From an uncultured Prevotellaceae bacterium (lineage in GTDB: Bacteria; Bacteroidota; Bacteroidia; Bacteroidales; Muribaculaceae): a DNA stretch of 27,537 bases. The stretch lies in the NCBI GenBank assembly GCA_945983195.1, contig CAMFSS010000005.1, positions 1-27,537 of the forward strand. The letters run 5' to 3'. The notes beneath the pieces are model-generated. The model ran no database searches, was not told where the DNA came from, and worked only from the letters and a program-made list of their open reading frames with translations. Below are positions 23,233 through 27,537 of this stretch, in pieces; within the stretch, counting starts at the first letter, position 1, and each line of letters starts with the position of its first letter. A program made the position numbers and the translations under genes.

Positions 23233-23994
23233 GTGCTGCTTGTCGAAGATGATGCCGAGCTGTTGCAGTTCCTTTCGGCAATTTTCTCGCCAACCTACAA
23301 CATATTCACTGCCGAAAATGGCAGGATTGCACTTGATTTTGCACTCGCAAATCCGGTTGACTTGGTAATCAGCGACGTGATGATGCCTGAGATGGACGGC
23401 AACGAGCTTTGCCGCCGCCTGAAGAAGAACATCAGCACATCGCACATACCGGTGATTCTGCTCACAGCCAAGAATGATGCCAAAGACGTTATGGAGGGAT
23501 ATGAGAGCGGAGCCGATGCATACGTGCAGAAGCCTTTTGACCCGCAGATTCTGGAACTTCAGGTGAGCAACATACTGCGCGACCGCGTAAGGCTGCGCGA
23601 GCGCATGGTGAAAGCCGACGACACCGAAAAGGTGGAGGAGACGGTGCAGCTCACCGATATCGACCGCGACTTCATCAACAAGATAAATGAGGTTATCGAC
23701 CAGAACATGGAGAATGAGCAATTCTCGGTGGCCGACATCACCACACGCATGGGCGTGAGCCGAAGCTTGCTCCATGTGAAGATGAAGAGCCTCCTCAATA
23801 TCTCCACGGGCGACTATGTGCGCAAGCGTCGTCTTGCAAGGGCGTGCATTCTGCTGCAAGAGGGCTTCAACGTGTCGGAAACGAGCTACCGCACCGGATT
23901 TTCCGAGCCAAACTACTTCTCGAAGGCTTTCAAGAAGGAATTTGGCGTAACTCCTACCGAATGGCTTGCCAATATCGGCAAAAAAGATGAATAA
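23233..23994 (+). CDS. HTCS regulator half: receiver plus AraC-type DNA-binding domain
   Basis: The 253-residue product, if started at GTG 23233, begins within the first receiver strand (VLLVEDD). It is in the same frame as the kinase half, and the 23 codons between the TAG and this point (IPRLANANADNGLAPKEIQS and KPC) read as a normal HTCS linker. Receiver marks are Asp6/Asp7, the phospho-acceptor Asp48 in LVISDVMMPEMDG, ILLTAK and Lys100 in VQKPFDP. The AraC helix-turn-helix domain covers about 147-250 (FSVADITTRMGVSRSLLHVK, FNVSETSYRTGFSEPNYFSK, FGVTPTEWL). An AAGGAG at 23209-23214 is 18 nt from the GTG, too far for an ordinary ribosome site, so independent translation would be weak. Without the TAG the whole protein would be 1351 residues, normal for an HTCS. 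Confidence 0.88.
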   Translation: MLLVEDDAELLQFLSAIFSPTYNIFTAENGRIALDFALANPVDLVISDVMMPEMDGNELCRRLKKNISTSHIPVILLTAKNDAKDVMEGYESGADAYVQKPFDPQILELQVSNILRDRVRLRERMVKADDTEKVEETVQLTDIDRDFINKINEVIDQNMENEQFSVADITTRMGVSRSLLHVKMKSLLNISTGDYVRKRRLARACILLQEGFNVSETSYRTGFSEPNYFSKAFKKEFGVTPTEWLANIGKKDE

Positions 23995-24042
23995 ACAACA
24001 TAACTTAATTAACATACTATTTCAAAAAAAACAGCAACAGTA

Positions 24043-25176
24043 ATGAAAGCATTTTTTTATGGATTTATGACAGTGGCAGCAGCAGCTCTAACCGCCTGCG
24101 GTGCTGCCGATGGTGTGAAACTCGTTGATGCCAAGAATTTTGAATCGACAATCGACGGAAAACAGGTTGCTCTCTACACCCTCACTTCCGAGACGGGAAT
24201 GACGATGCAGGTAACCAACTTTGGCGGTCACGTGGTGTCGCTATGGACTCCCGACAAAAATGGCAAGATGGGTGATGTGGTGCTCGGTCACAACACGCTC
24301 AAGGAGTACACCGACTATGGCGGAGAGCGTTTCATTGGCTGCGTTGTCGGACGCTATGCCAACCGCATTGCCAAGGGTGAGTTCACAATCGACAGCATTA
24401 CGTATCATGTGCCTGTCAACAACAACGGACAAAGCCTCCACGGCGGCTTGAAGGGCGTTGACCAGGTGGTTTGGGACGTTGATACAGTGGGCACTGACAT
24501 GATTCAGCTTTCGCTGCTGTCGCCCGACGGTGCTGAAGGCTATCCCGGTAACCTGAAGATTACAATGACCTACGCCCTCACTCCCGACAACGCGTTCAAG
24601 ATTACTTACCGTGCCACTACCGACAAGCCTACGGTGGTCAACCTTTCGCACCACGGATTCTTCAACCTGAAGGGCGAGTGTGCAGGAACAATCAACGACC
24701 ATCTGCTCACCATCAATGCCGACTCGATTACTCCCGTCGACAGTGTGCTTATTCCTACAGGCGAGCTTATGGCTGTGGCAGGAACTCCATTCGACTTCAA
24801 CCAGGCTACTGCTATCGGCGACCGCGTGAACGATGACCATGAGCAGCTTCGCTGCGGCAACGGCTACGACCACAACTGGGTGCTCCGCCGCAACACTGCC
24901 GACGATGTGGAGCTTGCAGCAACCGTCTATGAGCCTACTTCGGGCCGTGTACTCGAGGTGCTTACCAACCAGCCCGGTCTTCAGTTCTATGGCGGAAACT
25001 TCTTCGACGGCAACGGCATTGGCAAGTGCGGCGACACATTCAAGTATCGCGAGGCTATTGCACTTGAGACACAGAAGTTCCCCGACAGCCCCAACCAGCC
25101 GCAATTCCCGTCGACGCTTCTCAACCCTGGAGAGGAATACTATCACGTCTGCATATATAAATTTTCAGTGAAATGA
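24043..25176 (+). CDS. galM-like: Lipoprotein aldose 1-epimerase (galactose mutarotase family)
   Basis: The 377-residue protein has a lipoprotein signal (MKAFFYGFMTVAAAALTA, then Cys19), so it works in the periplasm or at a membrane rather than in the cytoplasm like housekeeping GalM. Family marks are GFGG-type NFGGHVVSLWTPDKNG, IGCVVGRYANRIAKGEF, SLHGG (first His), VVNLSHHGFFNL (second catalytic His; the usual Asn before it is His here), NGYDHNWVL, VLTNQPGLQFYGGNF and ALETQKFPDSPNQ with the catalytic Glu. It interconverts alpha and beta anomers of free aldoses, speeding the use of sugars freed by anomer-retaining or inverting enzymes. Its stop overlaps the start of the GH43-like gene (ATGA), so the two are made together. 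It follows the regulator gene by 48 nt with no clear promoter box. Confidence 0.93.
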   Translation: MKAFFYGFMTVAAAALTACGAADGVKLVDAKNFESTIDGKQVALYTLTSETGMTMQVTNFGGHVVSLWTPDKNGKMGDVVLGHNTLKEYTDYGGERFIGCVVGRYANRIAKGEFTIDSITYHVPVNNNGQSLHGGLKGVDQVVWDVDTVGTDMIQLSLLSPDGAEGYPGNLKITMTYALTPDNAFKITYRATTDKPTVVNLSHHGFFNLKGECAGTINDHLLTINADSITPVDSVLIPTGELMAVAGTPFDFNQATAIGDRVNDDHEQLRCGNGYDHNWVLRRNTADDVELAATVYEPTSGRVLEVLTNQPGLQFYGGNFFDGNGIGKCGDTFKYREAIALETQKFPDSPNQPQFPSTLLNPGEEYYHVCIYKFSVK

Positions 25177-27537
25177 GTATAAACCACCGAGTGACGGCAT
25201 TGAAACCACAGTTTCGCGGAGTGCTGAAGGCATGGCTTGCCTCAGCACTCTGTGGGGCTGCACTTGTGTGTGCGACGCCTGCTGTGGCGCAGAATCTGCC
25301 TAATCCCATTCTCAGGAATGTTGCCGACATAGGCGTGATGAAGCACAATGGCAAATACTATCTTGGCGGCTGCCGCACCGATGGCAACTTCTACGTTTCA
25401 GACGACCTTGTGCACTGGAGCGAGCCTATCCATGTAATCGACATGAACAACGACTGGACGCGCGGCACGGGTGCCGGCAACAACCAGATTCATGCCAACG
25501 ACATGATATATCACAATGGCGTGTTCCATGCCTATTGGTCGGTCAACTACTGGGGGCGCGACCGCCATGCCGTGCACATCACCCATGCCACTGCCTCAAA
25601 TCCGCTCGGTCCGTATGATGAGCCGGTGAAGGACACGTGGATGGACAATCGTATCGACCCGTGCGTGTTTCGTGATGCCGACGGACGCTTATATATGTAC
25701 ATGGTACGCTTCACCGATGGCAATGCCATCTGGTGCCGCCCGATGAAGTCGCCGTGGGAGTTTGCCGGCGATCCGGTGCTGATGTTCTCGTCGCAGCCGG
25801 GCACTTGGGAGACGATGGACAACCGCGTTGCTGAAGGTCCTTGGGTGATGCGTTACCGCGGACAATACTACATGATGTATAACGCCAACCACACCGGTTC
25901 GGCGTGGGGCAACTACCAGCTCGGCGTGGCTCAGGCTTCATCGCCCATGGGATTCAACACGGGCAACAAATACAGCCATCCGGTGCTTGGCAGCAACCAG
26001 ACTGCAATCGACGAGCAGTACGTCGACCTGCTGCGCTACTCGGCAGTCGAGGGCTACTCGCCGCTGTTCAGCTACACCACCACTGCCCCCGATGCAGGGT
26101 GGGACGGTGCGGATTGTGACGACTCGGCATGGAAGCGTGGAGAGTGCGGCTTCGGCTCGCAATTCATCGAAGGCTCCACTGTGCGGCATCTTGGCACGGA
26201 ATGGAAGCATGGAGAGCGATTGTGGCTGCGCAAGGCATTCACTGCACCGGCTGCAGTGGGCAATCTCGCCCTGCGTGTCACTCACGAAGGCGACACGAGA
26301 ATATTGCTCAACGGCAAGGTCATTTATGATAAAAAGGGATCGGACTATTGCATAGTCAATCTCACCGCTGACGACCGCAAGGCTCTCGTTGCCGGACGCA
26401 ATGTGCTGGCTGTGGAAACGTCGGCAGGACGACGCTCCAACTACTTCAATGTGGCTCTCTTCGACATGTGCGACAGCCGTGCCGATGAGGAGATACTCTC
26501 TACTCCCGGACAGCCCAACATAGTGCGCGGAGTGAATGGCTGGGAGTGGTGGCTTGTGTATATGGCAAACCACGCCTATGGCATTCGCGACCAGTATGTC
26601 GACCGCGTGCACTTCTTCGACCGCAAGATGTGGGTTGAGGGTATCACCGGACCGCACACTGCCGGGTATCATCCTGTGCCTGCAAAACCCACTTGCGCCA
26701 TTCTCGATGAGACTGCCGCTACCGGTGTGCTCGATGGTGCAGTGGCTGCCGATGCCTACCTGATTGAAACCAACGTGTGCACCGACGGCGATGCAGGAGT
26801 GATTGCATGGCACGTCGACGGCGACAATTGTGCCCGCGTAGGAATCGACTCGAAGGCGCGTGAGTGGTATCTCTCGACGGTGGTCAATGGCTGCAAGCAG
26901 TGCCGCCGCTATCCGCTGCCTGCCGACTTTGTGACCGGGGTGTATCACTCCCTGCGTGTGGAACGCTACGGCAGCGACCTGAAAGTGGAGATTGACCGTA
27001 TTCCGGCACCCTCGTGCAGCGAGTTTGCCGCAGTAATACCTGCCGGAAAGGCTGTGGTAGGACTTTTTGATGCCGACGGCTCGAAAGCTCGCTTCGAAGG
27101 CACAATCTACACTATTGGCTTCGATGACCATGCTGTAACTCTCGGCAACGGCGAGGAGAATCTGTTTGGCGAGGCTCTTGCCGACTATGAGCTTAGTTTT
27201 CAGCTCTATGGTATGGACCGTGGGCGCAAAGCCGCATTCTATCCTGCCTACGCCGACAGCCGCAACTATGTGCGTGCCTCGCTCGACGCCGATGCTTCGG
27301 CTGTCATCATCGAGGAGGTGGAGCGTGGCAAGGTGGTGAAGAGTCGCTCGCTTCCGCTTGCGCATGAGTGGATTGTCTATCCTGATGTGAAATACAGCGA
27401 TGGCATTGAGCAGGTGTATCGCTTCGACTCGCCCACATGGCTAAGCGCGATAAAGCTCAACCGCCACGATTCCGCCCGTCACAGCAATTTTGTCGGCAAT
27501 ATGTTCAGCCGTCTGGAGGTGGCTGCTCTCAGCAAGG
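25173..27537 (+). CDS. GH43-like five-bladed propeller enzyme with inserted jelly-roll domain, 3' end missing
   Basis: The frame is open for 788 codons from the ATG at 25173 to the right edge. A signal peptide (about 1-40, ending ATPAVAQ) precedes a GH43-type propeller. Candidate catalytic residues are Asp52 in NVADIGVMKHNGKYYL, Asp162 in NRIDPCVFRDADGRLYM and Glu221 in VAEGPWVMRYRGQYYMMYN. The propeller is interrupted at about 285-435 by a sugar-binding jelly-roll like that of GH2 enzymes (DDSAWKRGECGFG, LWLRKAFTAPA, LLNGKVIYDKKG, LVAGRNVLAVE). It then resumes with GQPNIVRGVNGWEWWLVYMA. Residues from about 510 onward form further beta-sandwich sequence (LamG-like) of unknown limits. GH43 members release arabinose, xylose or galactose from plant glycans; the target here is open. 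The gene overlaps the epimerase gene by 4 nt. Confidence 0.85.
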   Translation, partial: MSINHRVTALKPQFRGVLKAWLASALCGAALVCATPAVAQNLPNPILRNVADIGVMKHNGKYYLGGCRTDGNFYVSDDLVHWSEPIHVIDMNNDWTRGTGAGNNQIHANDMIYHNGVFHAYWSVNYWGRDRHAVHITHATASNPLGPYDEPVKDTWMDNRIDPCVFRDADGRLYMYMVRFTDGNAIWCRPMKSPWEFAGDPVLMFSSQPGTWETMDNRVAEGPWVMRYRGQYYMMYNANHTGSAWGNYQLGVAQASSPMGFNTGNKYSHPVLGSNQTAIDEQYVDLLRYSAVEGYSPLFSYTTTAPDAGWDGADCDDSAWKRGECGFGSQFIEGSTVRHLGTEWKHGERLWLRKAFTAPAAVGNLALRVTHEGDTRILLNGKVIYDKKGSDYCIVNLTADDRKALVAGRNVLAVETSAGRRSNYFNVALFDMCDSRADEEILSTPGQPNIVRGVNGWEWWLVYMANHAYGIRDQYVDRVHFFDRKMWVEGITGPHTAGYHPVPAKPTCAILDETAATGVLDGAVAADAYLIETNVCTDGDAGVIAWHVDGDNCARVGIDSKAREWYLSTVVNGCKQCRRYPLPADFVTGVYHSLRVERYGSDLKVEIDRIPAPSCSEFAAVIPAGKAVVGLFDADGSKARFEGTIYTIGFDDHAVTLGNGEENLFGEALADYELSFQLYGMDRGRKAAFYPAYADSRNYVRASLDADASAVIIEEVERGKVVKSRSLPLAHEWIVYPDVKYSDGIEQVYRFDSPTWLSAIKLNRHDSARHSNFVGNMFSRLEVAALSK

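Overview
The window looks like a chromosomal segment of a gut-type Bacteroidales bacterium, possibly Muribaculaceae or Prevotellaceae (the family is a guess). The grounds are a SusC/SusD outer-membrane pair, a hybrid two-component sensor (HTCS), promoter -7 boxes of the Bacteroidetes form TAnnTTTG, near absence of Shine-Dalgarno sequences, and proteins ending in C-terminal domains like those sorted by the type IX secretion system (T9SS). I found no tRNA, rRNA, CRISPR array, transposase or phage gene.

Positions 1-4744 lie on the minus strand. They hold a secreted repeat-rich protein cut by the window edge, a lipoprotein with a degenerate glycosidase-like barrel that overlaps it by 41 nt, a two-gene operon (stand-alone LytTR DNA-binding protein plus membrane-anchored phosphodiester-glycosidase-like protein), and a SanA/YdcF-family envelope protein. 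A divergent control region follows, with two perfect palindromes beside a -7 box. It drives a CNNM/CorC (GldE-like) membrane protein at 4937-6229.

From 6531 to the right edge all genes point rightward and resemble a polysaccharide utilisation locus (PUL). In order they are: a T9SS-sorted protein with ELWxxDGTxxGT repeats; SusC; SusD; a DUF5017/PKD-like surface lipoprotein broken by a frameshift; a small secreted protein with a sorting-like tail; a two-LamG protein fused to a glycerophosphodiester phosphodiesterase (GDPD) domain; an Asp-box propeller enzyme of sialidase/GH93 type with a CBM9-like module and a sorting-like tail; the HTCS; a lipoprotein aldose 1-epimerase; and a GH43-like propeller enzyme with an inserted jelly-roll domain, cut by the right edge. 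Hairpins separate several of these genes.

The likely working model is that SusCD binds and imports a glycan, the LamG-GDPD protein removes phosphodiester-linked groups, the two propeller enzymes trim sugars (an arabinose-containing glycan is possible but unproven), the epimerase readies the released sugars, and the HTCS senses a product and switches the locus on. Two lesions stand out. The HTCS is one continuous reading frame interrupted by a single TAG between kinase and receiver, and the SusE-position lipoprotein is frameshifted in a G-rich patch. Either the locus is decaying or these are sequence errors. The most unusual content is the GDPD enzyme inside a SusCD locus and the LytTR/membrane-protein pair with its strong ribosome binding site.
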